Positions 56,496 to 64,000 of a stretch of 64,000 nucleotides of DNA are shown here, one piece after another. Where the stretch lies: positions 248,001-312,000 of the forward strand of contig JBJLAO010000004.1 of the NCBI GenBank assembly GCA_045568635.1, given 5' to 3'. The stretch comes from MedAcidi-G1 sp000817085 (GTDB taxonomy: Bacteria > Actinomycetota > Acidimicrobiia > Acidimicrobiales > MedAcidi-G1). The position numbers were made by a program, and so were the translations under genes. Every line of letters starts with the position of its first letter. The stretch's first letter is position 1. Under the pieces are notes generated by a model, which saw only the letters and a list, made by a program, of their open reading frames with translations, ran no database searches and was not told the origin of the DNA.

Positions 56496-59117
56496 ATGAC
56501 AAGCAGAAATCCAAGATATCTATATTCTCTATTGACTGTCTTTGTTATTTCTTTACTTTCTACAAGTTGTTATACCTATGAAACTCTTGAGTTCGATATA
56601 AATATCCCAGAACAAGCTGAGTCTTCAATCGTTTTAGCTTCAGATGGAACATTGATAACGACTTTGGTGGCTCCCGAAAACCGGACTAGCGCTAGACGTT
56701 TAGAAGAAATTCCTGAAATTGCTAGAAATGCAGTAATAGCAATTGAAGATGAACGTTTTTATAAACACGATGGTTTTGACCTTAAGGGAATTCTACGAGC
56801 TGCCCGTTCAAATCTTGAAGCTGGTGGTATCAGCCAGGGTGGATCCACAATTACTCAGCAGTATGTGAAATTGGCAATAATAGAAAATGTCGAACAGACA
56901 GCTAGCCGTAAACTCGAAGAGCTTTGGTATGCAACCCGATTAGAGGATGAATATGGTAAAGATTTCATTCTTTTGCAGTATCTGAATACTGTCTATTTCG
57001 GTCACGGAGCTTATGGAATAAAAGCTGCTGCCCAAACATATTTCAACAAGGATATAAGTGAAATTTCTATCAATGAAGCTGCACTTCTTGCTGGACTACT
57101 AAAAGCTCCAAGCCGTTACGACCCCTTCCGGAACTACTCACAAAGCCTTCGTAGAAGTCACCTTGTTTTAGATCGAATGGTAGCGAATGGCTTTATAACA
57201 ACAGAGCAACGTGAAGAAGCTGCTGAATCACCACCCAAACTGGAGGAATATAAACCCAGATTAGAAACCGAATACCCTGCAGGTCATTTTGTTGAAGAAG
57301 TTAGAAAATGGTTCTTAGAAAATCCTGCTTTTGGAGCTAATAGATCTATCAGAGAAATGCTCCTTTACGAAGGCGGTGTTCGAATCGAAACCACTGTAGA
57401 TCTTGCCCTTCAGGAAGCTGCTGAAAAAGCCGTAGAGAACCACCTTCCTTCCAATCAGAATCTTCCGGATGCTTCCGTGGTTGTAATAGATCCCCAAACT
57501 GGACAGATAATAGCGATGGTTGGTGGGAGAGATTTTTTTGCTGACGAAGACGATGCAAAAGTAAATCTAGCTATGGGTAATGGCAGACAGGCTGGGTCTT
57601 CTTTCAAACCGATTGGACTTGCCGCCGCTCTTGAATCCGGTTGGGAGGTTACTGCCACTTATCCAGCGCCGAACGTACTCGAGTTTTTCATACCCGGAGC
57701 TGATAATGACAACAGAGTTTGGTGGGTTAGCGGTGGTTTAAACGGGCATGACGCCGACGAGCCAAAATTTGAAAAAGGACTCATGGCGCTATTCCAATTT
57801 TTAGTTCGGGAAGGCCACATAGAAATCTCTGAAGACCATATAGAAACTATTGAATATAGAGACGACCCGGAAGACGACCCCGAATTTGTAGATGTGAAAC
57901 TGAATGAGTGGATAAATAACCGAAAATGGGAGTATTCGATGAACTCCATATTCGACTATCGCATCAAAATGCTTGAAGACGTTCCAGGGTGGAGTTGGGA
58001 ACCCATCGAAGATACTGAACTGACACCAATGTCTGAACCTCCCATGGTTGACTTAGCTCGCGCGACACGCAGTTCTTATAACACAGTTTTTGCTCAGCTA
58101 AGCATGCAAATGGGAGCTGAAAGAGTTGTTAATTTAGCTAGAAGACTTGGTGTTAAGTCACCAGTTCAAGCTGTAAATTCGAACGTTTTGGGCACTTCTA
58201 ACGTTACTTTGCTGGACATGGCCAGTGCCTACAGCACATTTGCTAATCGTGGCGTCTACACACCTCCTTCAATGGTAACTAGTGTCACTCGAATGGACGG
58301 AACTCCTCTATGGAAATGGAACCGGGGTCTTGAACGCGCAATTGATTCAAAGTTAGTTGATCAACTGACTTGGGTTTTGGAGGGAACTATAAATGAAGGT
58401 ACCGGCCACAGGGCAAAAATAGGTAGACCTGCTGCCGGTAAAACTGGCACAACACAAAATTATGCTGACGCTCTTTTCGTAGGTTACACACCACAAATCG
58501 CTACGGCAGTCTGGGTTGGTTATCCGAAAGGGCAAATACCCATGGTTCCTCCTCTGACAGAACGCAAAGTATACGGGGGAACCTTCCCGGCCCTAATTTG
58601 GAAAGATGTAATGCTCGCTGCACACGCTGACTTGCCGATAAAGAATTTCGCTACTCCTCCTACTTCTTCTACCACTACGATTCCTAACAGGACGGGCCTA
58701 GTTATGCCTGAACTGATCGGCTTGACTTTAGAAAATGCGAAATTGAATATGAAAGATAATGGCTTAGAAAATCAAATACTTACTGTAATCGAAATAACAG
58801 ATGCCGATAGTGAACCCGGACTAGTCCTCGGTCAATCTCCAGAGACTGGAACATCATTACTTAATTCTTCAAAGATTCTTGTGGAAGTGGCGATTCAACC
58901 TACTGAGACAAATAAAACCAAAGTCCCTGATCTAGTCGGTGAAGCATTGGTTGAAGTCTCACCATTATTGGCTTCTTTGGGTCTAGGCTATGAAATTTCT
59001 CTTGTTCCTAACCCTGAAGAAGAAAACGAATTACCGGAAATTATTTGGGCGCAAAACCCTAATCCTGGGACTATGGTCGATTCTGGTTCTGTGATTTCCC
59101 TTCGAATGGCACCGTAA
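56496..59117 (+). CDS. Bifunctional penicillin-binding protein (GT51 + transpeptidase) with two PASTA domains
   Basis: From the ATG at 56496 this is an 873-residue class A PBP. A hydrophobic N-terminal segment (YSLLTVFVISLLSTSC) anchors it. The glycosyltransferase domain has catalytic Glu84 in EDERFYKHDG, then GGSTITQQYVK and KLEELWYATRLE. The transpeptidase has SSFK near residue 368, SSYN near 525 and KTGTTQNY near 648. There is an acidic insertion of roughly 100 residues between the first two. Two PASTA domains close the protein (VMPELIGLTLENAKLNM; VPDLVGEALVEVSPLLASLG). It builds and cross-links peptidoglycan. An earlier start at 56376 is open but crosses the tyrS start. It is divergent from tyrS. 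Confidence 0.92.
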   Translation: MTSRNPRYLYSLLTVFVISLLSTSCYTYETLEFDINIPEQAESSIVLASDGTLITTLVAPENRTSARRLEEIPEIARNAVIAIEDERFYKHDGFDLKGILRAARSNLEAGGISQGGSTITQQYVKLAIIENVEQTASRKLEELWYATRLEDEYGKDFILLQYLNTVYFGHGAYGIKAAAQTYFNKDISEISINEAALLAGLLKAPSRYDPFRNYSQSLRRSHLVLDRMVANGFITTEQREEAAESPPKLEEYKPRLETEYPAGHFVEEVRKWFLENPAFGANRSIREMLLYEGGVRIETTVDLALQEAAEKAVENHLPSNQNLPDASVVVIDPQTGQIIAMVGGRDFFADEDDAKVNLAMGNGRQAGSSFKPIGLAAALESGWEVTATYPAPNVLEFFIPGADNDNRVWWVSGGLNGHDADEPKFEKGLMALFQFLVREGHIEISEDHIETIEYRDDPEDDPEFVDVKLNEWINNRKWEYSMNSIFDYRIKMLEDVPGWSWEPIEDTELTPMSEPPMVDLARATRSSYNTVFAQLSMQMGAERVVNLARRLGVKSPVQAVNSNVLGTSNVTLLDMASAYSTFANRGVYTPPSMVTSVTRMDGTPLWKWNRGLERAIDSKLVDQLTWVLEGTINEGTGHRAKIGRPAAGKTGTTQNYADALFVGYTPQIATAVWVGYPKGQIPMVPPLTERKVYGGTFPALIWKDVMLAAHADLPIKNFATPPTSSTTTIPNRTGLVMPELIGLTLENAKLNMKDNGLENQILTVIEITDADSEPGLVLGQSPETGTSLLNSSKILVEVAIQPTETNKTKVPDLVGEALVEVSPLLASLGLGYEISLVPNPEEENELPEIIWAQNPNPGTMVDSGSVISLRMAP

Positions 59118-59118
59118 C

Positions 59119-59643
59119 TTGAAAAAACTTTCTAAAAAATTAAATCTTGCACCAACTGCCTCTTTGTTTCTCAAGGTTGTAATAGTTGCTGGGCTTGTAG
59201 GTCTTTGGGTTTACGCTTTTTTCTTTGCTCCTTCAGGGAATCCTGATCGTATAGAAAATGGAGAATGGATTGAAAAAGCAGAATTGGTCTGTTCTCAAGC
59301 TTTAGATGAAATATCTTTGTTGCCTTTAGCTAAAGAATCGAGAACTCCTGCTGACCGCGCTGATGTAATAGCGCAGGGAACACAAGTACTTGAAAAAATG
59401 AAAACGAACTTAATCAAGTTGCCACTGGACTCAGAAAAAGACAAGTTCAACACCGTCAGTTGGTTATCAGACTGGGATACTTATCTAGAAGATCGAAGAA
59501 ACCATGTGAAACGTTTAAGAGAACTAGGTGATATCCAGCCTCTTCTGACAGCAACAGACAACGGTAAAAGCGTCATGGAGAGGATGAACGGCTTTGCTCG
59601 TGTAAATGATTTGGAGTCTTGCATTGACCCCGGAGACTTCTAG
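59119..59643 (+). CDS. Membrane-anchored protein of unknown function
   Basis: This 174-residue protein starts at a TTG one base after the PBP stop. A basic N-terminus and one transmembrane helix (LFLKVVIVAGLVGLWVYAFFF) are followed by a helical extracytoplasmic domain with two cysteines (ELVCSQALDEI near residue 57 and LESCIDPGDF near the end) that may pair. No known family recognised. Operon position suggests an envelope or cell-wall role alongside the PBP. Its stop shares the palindrome CTAG with the convergent Nudix gene. Confidence 0.6.
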   Translation: MKKLSKKLNLAPTASLFLKVVIVAGLVGLWVYAFFFAPSGNPDRIENGEWIEKAELVCSQALDEISLLPLAKESRTPADRADVIAQGTQVLEKMKTNLIKLPLDSEKDKFNTVSWLSDWDTYLEDRRNHVKRLRELGDIQPLLTATDNGKSVMERMNGFARVNDLESCIDPGDF

Positions 59644-60233
59644 ACATCATTTTCGATAACTGATATTAATTCAAATCCTGTTTCGATCATTCTCATCAAA
59701 CCGGCATCCAGTCCCATCGAACCGACTTCGCTCCTATCGAACCAACGCAACTCTTGTGACTCATGATTCCCAACTGGCTCAGAATCTTCAGGCGCTAATA
59801 CCAGATATCTGACGTCAAAATGCTTGTGTTCATTCTCACCAGGCGGACTAACAATGTGAATGTCTAGATCTATTGGGATCTTATAGATCTTTAAGTCATT
59901 AATCCCGGTCTCTTCTTCTGCTTCTCTAAGCGCTACTCGAGCTAAATCATGGTCACCATCGGCATGTCCCCCCGGCTGGAGCCATTTTTGGAGTTTTGTG
60001 TGGAATAAGAGTAAAATTTTATTGTCTTCTTCTCTAATTACCAGTGAAGAACCAGTCAAGTGACCAATCTGACAAGCCCGATCTAGGTGATCTGGGAATT
60101 CATCAATAAAATCAAGAAAGTCATCTCGTAATTCTGACTTGATGCAAGAAGTTATTATTTGAGCGACAGAGATATCTCTCGCTTCGTCAAAGTCATTTCT
60201 GTTAAAAAACTTTTTCATTTGACAGATGCTCAC
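59640..60233 (-). CDS. Nudix hydrolase
   Basis: This 197-residue protein has the Nudix box GGHADGDHDLARVALREAEEETGI at about residues 88-111, with KLQKWLQPGG in front as in several Nudix families. The reaction would be hydrolysis of a nucleoside diphosphate linked to another moiety; the substrate is unknown. Its start lies 32 bases inside the thioesterase gene, and it is the last gene of the arginine operon. MKKFF six codons later is an alternative start. Confidence 0.82.
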   Translation of the reverse strand: MSICQMKKFFNRNDFDEARDISVAQIITSCIKSELRDDFLDFIDEFPDHLDRACQIGHLTGSSLVIREEDNKILLLFHTKLQKWLQPGGHADGDHDLARVALREAEEETGINDLKIYKIPIDLDIHIVSPPGENEHKHFDVRYLVLAPEDSEPVGNHESQELRWFDRSEVGSMGLDAGLMRMIETGFELISVIENDV

Positions 60234-60597
60234 GGATTTGTTCTGGTGCTTTTAAAGTTTCAGTAGTGCCTGTCTTTACCCCGACATAAACAATCGTTGC
60301 AGTCAAAACAAGCCTCTTTTCGACTTTTACTTCAAAAGAAACATCAAAAGAGGTATTCCCCCATCTGCTTACGTTCGCTTCGACAGTCAATACTTCTCCT
60401 GTCCCCGCAGGTCCATGCCATTCCAAGCTGGCATTCTTAAGCATCAAATCCCAACCTAACGATTCAAAATCTCCTTCGAATTCACGTAGCCAACTATCAA
60501 CTACATCGTCTAAGTAAGCGAGGTAGTGGGCGTTAAAGACAACACCTTGTCTATCAACTTCCCCGTAACGGATTTTCACCTCCATTGAATAGGTCAT
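60202..60597 (-). CDS. Acyl-CoA thioesterase, hotdog fold (YbgC/4HBT-like)
   Basis: This 131-residue hotdog-fold protein has the YbgC/4-hydroxybenzoyl-CoA thioesterase signature EVDRQGVVFNAHYLAYLDDVVDSWL at residues 13-37, with Asp15 as the probable catalytic residue. It would hydrolyse short or aromatic acyl-CoA. It overlaps argH by four bases and the Nudix gene by 32, so it sits within the arginine operon without an obvious arginine role. Confidence 0.85.
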   Translation of the reverse strand: MTYSMEVKIRYGEVDRQGVVFNAHYLAYLDDVVDSWLREFEGDFESLGWDLMLKNASLEWHGPAGTGEVLTVEANVSRWGNTSFDVSFEVKVEKRLVLTATIVYVGVKTGTTETLKAPEQIREHLSNEKVF

Positions 60598-61976
60598 CTT
60601 GAGATCATGGAAGTTTGGATTTCCAAACGTTTTTTTATTTGCTCTTTTTGAACCTCTACTGCTTCTAAACCTGTACTTCCCGGTGTGATACGTCTCTTAA
60701 TCGCCATCTCAGGTATAAAAAAATTTTCTATCTCGGATCCAAAATTATCATCTTCCATTACGAGTTTTTTGAAATCTTTTTTACTGTCTATCGACGCTTT
60801 AACCAGTCCACCGACCATTGTGTGTGCTTCTCTGAACGGCATCCCTTTATGAACTAGGTATTCCGCAAGGTCTATTGCCATCGAGAAAGGCTTGTCAGTT
60901 GCTTCTGACATTTTTTCTTTGTTAAAAACAACAGAATCGAAAATTCCCGTTAGTGCTGTTAGAACTAAACTATTCGTATCAAAAGAATCAAATAAAGGTT
61001 CTTTATCTTCCTGCAGATCTTTGTTGTAGGTCAAAGGGAGTCCTTTCAAAACTGTCAAAATTCCTGCTAAGTTCCCAATGATTCTTCCGGTTTTACCTCT
61101 TGCCAACTCAGCTATATCTGGATTTTTTTTCTGAGGAAGCATAGATGAGCCCGTCGTGTATTCGTCATCTATATCGACGAATCCAAACTCTTCGCTAGAC
61201 CAAAGCACAAGTTCTTCGCCGATTCTGGAAAGATGAACGGCTAGTAGTGCATTAACGAAAATTGCTTCAGCTACAAAATCTCTGTCAGAAACAGCATCAA
61301 GCGAGTTTTTGAAGGTTTCTGAGAAACCTAAATATTCTGAAGTCATTATGGGGTCTATAGGTAAAGAAGAACCAGCCAGTGCTCCTGCCCCCAGAGGGGA
61401 TACGTCTGTTCTAGAACGGGTTTCTATGATTCTGTCGAAATCTCTTGAAAGAGCCCAAGCATGAGCCAACAGGTGATGTGATAAGAGTACCGGTTGGGCT
61501 TGTTGTAAATGTGTGTACCCGGGCAGGCGAGTTTCATCTGCTTTTTCAGCTTGTTCAATTAGTGACTTCTGTAAAGAGACAATTAGCGCTGCTAGTCCAT
61601 CTAGACTTTTCAAAGTCCAAAGTCTGAGGTCCGTTACCACTTGGTCGTTTCTGCTTCTACCCGTGTGCATCCGAGCTCCAGCAGCGCCAGCTATTTCTAT
61701 GACTCTTCTTTCGACAGCTGTGTGTATGTCTTCATCCGCAGCTTGAAATACAAAAGATCCTGAGGCTATCTCCTCTTCTGTGACCCTAAGTGCATCAAGA
61801 ATCAACGCTCTATCAGACTTTTCAATTAGACCAACAGAAGCAAGCATTTCCACATGAGCCATTGAACCTAAAATATCTTCCTTGTATAGCCTTTTGTCTA
61901 TTTCAAGACTGTCATTTAGAGCTTTTAATGCATCTGTCGTTTCTCCGCTCAGTCTTCCTTCCCACAAGGTTCCCAT
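60594..61976 (-). CDS. argH: Argininosuccinate lyase
   Basis: This 460-residue enzyme cleaves argininosuccinate to arginine and fumarate. The fumarase/aspartase superfamily signature GSSMLPQKKNPD is near residue 277; HTGRSRNDQV near residue 103 and TSPLGAGALAGSSLPID-like text (DVSPLGAGALAGSSLPID) are typical. Its start overlaps the last base of argG. Start MGTLWEGRLSGETTDAL fits the family. Confidence 0.96.
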   Translation of the reverse strand: MGTLWEGRLSGETTDALKALNDSLEIDKRLYKEDILGSMAHVEMLASVGLIEKSDRALILDALRVTEEEIASGSFVFQAADEDIHTAVERRVIEIAGAAGARMHTGRSRNDQVVTDLRLWTLKSLDGLAALIVSLQKSLIEQAEKADETRLPGYTHLQQAQPVLLSHHLLAHAWALSRDFDRIIETRSRTDVSPLGAGALAGSSLPIDPIMTSEYLGFSETFKNSLDAVSDRDFVAEAIFVNALLAVHLSRIGEELVLWSSEEFGFVDIDDEYTTGSSMLPQKKNPDIAELARGKTGRIIGNLAGILTVLKGLPLTYNKDLQEDKEPLFDSFDTNSLVLTALTGIFDSVVFNKEKMSEATDKPFSMAIDLAEYLVHKGMPFREAHTMVGGLVKASIDSKKDFKKLVMEDDNFGSEIENFFIPEMAIKRRITPGSTGLEAVEVQKEQIKKRLEIQTSMISR

Positions 61977-63211
61977 TATGTATCTCCTTGCTTCCCGCCG
62001 CGCTCCAGATCCCTTAAAGATTCAGTGCGCAGCCTTAAAGCATTAAGTCTTATAAAACCCTCTGCATCTGCTTGGTTATATGCGCCCGCATCATCTTCAA
62101 AAGTGGCTATAGCTTCATCAAACAAAGTATCTTCTGACTCTCTTCCAACAATTTCTATACTGCCCTTGTAAAGCTTGACTTTGACTTTTCCATTGACCCA
62201 CCTTTGAGAATGGTCTATTGCGGTTTGAAGCATCTCTCTCTCTGGGCTGAACCAGTAGCCGTTATAAATAAGTTCAGCATATTTGGGCATTAATTCATCT
62301 TTTAAATGGGCGACACCCCTGTCTAAAGTGATCGATTCGATAGCTCTGTGTGCTTTAAGCAAAATTGTTCCACCGGGAGTTTCGTAAGCACCCCTTGATT
62401 TCATACCTACATAACGGTTTTCGACAATGTCCGTTCTTCCTATGCCATTGATTCCACCTAGTCGATTCAGTTCAGCTAGGAGCTCTGCAGGAGACATTTT
62501 TAAGTCGTCTATTCCAATTGGGTCTCCATTTGCAAACTCCAAATCTAAATAAGTGGCTTCATTGGGCGCATTCTCTGGATTTACTGTCCAACGCCACATC
62601 TCTGTAGAAGGCTCTTTCCATGGATCTTCTAAAGGACCGCCTTCGTAAGAAATATGTAGGAGATTTGCGTCCATCGAGTACGGCGATTCATTGCCCCTTT
62701 TCATTTCAACTGGTATTCCATGCTTTGCGGCATAATCTAGAAGACTTTTTCTCGAACCAAGATCCCACTCTCTCCATGGCGCAATTATTTTAATATTCGG
62801 ATTGAGAGCATAAGCTCCAAGTTCAAAACGAACCTGATCGTTGCCTTTCCCTGTCGCACCATGACTAATGGCGTCTGCTCCCGTCTCTTCAGCTATCTCA
62901 ACTAATCTTTTTGCTATAAGAGGCCTCGCTATAGAAGTTCCTAGAAGATACTCTCCTTCGTAAATAGCATTGGCTCTAAACATTGGGAAAACGTAATCAG
63001 AAACAAACTCTTCTCTTAAATCTTCAATGTAAATCTCTTTTACATCCATACTTTGAGCCTTGCTACGCGCTGGTTCAAGTTCTTCTCCTTGACCCAGATC
63101 TGCGGTAAATGTCACAACCTCACAGTCATAAGTTTCTTGAAGCCATTTCAAGATTATGGAGGTATCGAGACCTCCTGAATAGGCAAGTACAACTTTTTCT
63201 ATATCTTTCAT
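61976..63211 (-). CDS. argG: Argininosuccinate synthase
   Basis: This 411-residue enzyme joins citrulline and aspartate using ATP. The ATP pyrophosphatase P-loop reads VLAYSGGLDTSIILKWL at residues 8-24, and later motifs GATGKGNDQVRFE and PYSMDANLLHISYEGG are diagnostic. It lies 14 bases downstream of argR and overlaps argH by one base. Confidence 0.97.
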   Translation of the reverse strand: MKDIEKVVLAYSGGLDTSIILKWLQETYDCEVVTFTADLGQGEELEPARSKAQSMDVKEIYIEDLREEFVSDYVFPMFRANAIYEGEYLLGTSIARPLIAKRLVEIAEETGADAISHGATGKGNDQVRFELGAYALNPNIKIIAPWREWDLGSRKSLLDYAAKHGIPVEMKRGNESPYSMDANLLHISYEGGPLEDPWKEPSTEMWRWTVNPENAPNEATYLDLEFANGDPIGIDDLKMSPAELLAELNRLGGINGIGRTDIVENRYVGMKSRGAYETPGGTILLKAHRAIESITLDRGVAHLKDELMPKYAELIYNGYWFSPEREMLQTAIDHSQRWVNGKVKVKLYKGSIEIVGRESEDTLFDEAIATFEDDAGAYNQADAEGFIRLNALRLRTESLRDLERGGKQGDT

Positions 63212-63225
63212 ATTTATCTCATTTG

Positions 63226-63699
63226 CTAATTAGTGGCTCTAATTCCTGCTAAATCTTTTAATCGTTCAGATACTTTCTCACCAGTAGTATCTGAAGCAGC
63301 AACCAACAAGACAGTGTCATCCCCCGCAACCGTCCCTATGATTTCTGAAAGACCAGCTCTGTCAACTGCAGATGCCACAACGTGTGCAGAGCCAGGAGGT
63401 GTCTTTAATACAACAATATTATTTGAAACTGATACTTCTACTAGCCACTCTCCTAATACACGCCTGAGATAATCAACAGGCAAAACTCTCTCTGTCGGAT
63501 TATCAGGTATGGCATAGACACTTTCACCTACAGGAACTCTAACCTTGACAGCTCCGAGTTCTTCGAGGTCACGTGAGAGTGTGGCTTGAGTAACATCTAT
63601 TCCTTCGGACTTAAGTAGTTCCACAAGTTTTGCTTGACTTGAGACAGCTTGTCCTTCAAGTATCCTTGCAAGCAAATGCTGTCTTTGTGATTTACTCAT
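63226..63699 (-). CDS. argR: Arginine repressor
   Basis: This 157-residue regulator has an N-terminal winged helix (SKSQRQHLLARILEGQAVSSQAKLVELLKSEGIDVTQATLSRDLEELGAVKVR), where the recognition motif TQATLSRDL is typical. The C-terminal hexamerisation/arginine-binding domain contains VLKTPPGSAHVVASAVDR and GTVAGDDTVLLVA. It would repress arginine biosynthesis when arginine is plentiful. No ARG operator is visible here; it would be expected upstream of the operon, beyond the window. It overlaps argF by eight bases. Confidence 0.95.
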   Translation of the reverse strand: MSKSQRQHLLARILEGQAVSSQAKLVELLKSEGIDVTQATLSRDLEELGAVKVRVPVGESVYAIPDNPTERVLPVDYLRRVLGEWLVEVSVSNNIVVLKTPPGSAHVVASAVDRAGLSEIIGTVAGDDTVLLVAASDTTGEKVSERLKDLAGIRATN

Positions 63700-64000
63700 T
63701 TTCTTGACCTTCAGTCAAGAGCCAAGCAAGTAGCCCACGGGCCGCATGCATTCTATTCTCTGATTGGTTCCACACACGACTCTTTGGTCCATCTATTACT
63801 TCTCCCGTTACTTCCTCACCTCTATGGGCAGGAAGACAATGAAGAAAAACTGCGTCTGATGACGCAGAGTCCATCAAACTACTATCTACTGTAAATGCTT
63901 CGAAAGCTTTTTTTCTTTCTTCTATCTCAGATTCCTGACCCATCGAAGTCCACACATCTGTGTAGACGACATTTGAGCCTTCAACAGCGTCTTGAGCGAA
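63692..64000 (-). CDS. argF: Ornithine carbamoyltransferase, C-terminal part (5' end outside window)
   Basis: The visible 102 codons read in frame from the window edge: FAQDAVEGSNVVYTDVWTSMGQ, then the diagnostic HCLPAHRGEEVTGEV (catalytic Cys and HCLP motif) and RVWNQSENRMHAARGLLAWLL. The enzyme makes citrulline from ornithine and carbamoyl phosphate. It is the upstream gene of argR-argG-argH in this operon. Confidence 0.95.
   Translation of the reverse strand, partial: FAQDAVEGSNVVYTDVWTSMGQESEIEERKKAFEAFTVDSSLMDSASSDAVFLHCLPAHRGEEVTGEVIDGPKSRVWNQSENRMHAARGLLAWLLTEGQENE

Overview
The window comes from an actinobacterial chromosome, most likely an uncultured planktonic marine member of the Acidimicrobiia (inference). 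Three things support this. The gene neighbourhoods scpA-scpB-rluB-tyrA-aroA-cmk-plsC with der nearby, pyrG-Nudix-HD, and nadK-tlyA-HAD are actinobacterial. Class I FBP aldolase, F420-type LLM oxidoreductase and a DUF512 radical SAM protein are present. The 23S gene is long (about 3.08 kb), and its spacer to 16S carries the TTGAGAACTGCATAG-type processing motif. By eye the base composition is low to middling in GC, except for one clearly GC-rich block at about 16.2-20.6 kb. Coding density is high: many genes overlap by 1-10 bases, several starts are GTG or TTG, and a few starts look leaderless.

Layout. 1-3.5 kb: a partial flavin/F420-binding PPOX-fold protein, a D-aminoacylase-like amidohydrolase, an LLM oxidoreductase and a GYD-domain protein. 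3.6-7.5 kb: nitroreductase, LysM/DUF3298 lipoprotein, and a membrane-embedded spermidine-synthase-like protein. 7.5-12.3 kb: a methylated-amine or one-carbon cluster (DAO-type FAD oxidoreductase, non-pyrrolysine MttB-family methyltransferase, TMADH/OYE-type flavoprotein). 12.3-16.1 kb: a TM0106-type RecB-like nuclease and SF1 helicase as two overlapping genes. 16.2-21.0 kb: GC-rich block with a GST-like protein and a giant secreted beta-propeller/Calx-beta/DPT-repeat surface protein, followed by tRNA-Pro(GGG). 21.2-25.9 kb: a BMP-family nucleoside-type ABC transporter. 25.9-27.2 kb: SpoIIE-type phosphatase plus a small zinc-ribbon membrane protein. 27.3-37.0 kb: der, DUF512, ispH, plsC, cmk, aroA, tyrA, rluB, scpB, scpA (chromosome segregation, rRNA modification, shikimate/tyrosine, isoprenoid and lipid functions). 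37.0-37.5 kb: a repeat-rich intergenic region and a Cys-rich desulforedoxin-like protein. 37.5-49.4 kb: trpS, HD, Nudix, pyrG, nadK, tlyA, HAD, korB, korA (with an extra thioredoxin-like N-terminus), class I aldolase, TPR protein. 49.5-54.6 kb: a complete rRNA operon on the minus strand (16S-23S-5S, no spacer tRNA). 55.1-59.6 kb: tyrS, divergent bifunctional PBP with PASTA domains, and a small anchored protein. 59.6-64 kb: argF (partial)-argR-argG-argH-thioesterase-Nudix operon.

No CRISPR array, prophage, integrase, transposase or classical defence island is visible. The most unusual items are the KorA thioredoxin-like fusion, the split TM0106 nuclease/helicase with its own strong ribosome binding site, the TMADH-like protein lacking one canonical Fe-S cysteine, the compositionally chimeric surface-protein gene, the repeat and inverted-repeat structure in front of the Cys-rich gene, and hairpins that overlap ribosome binding sites.
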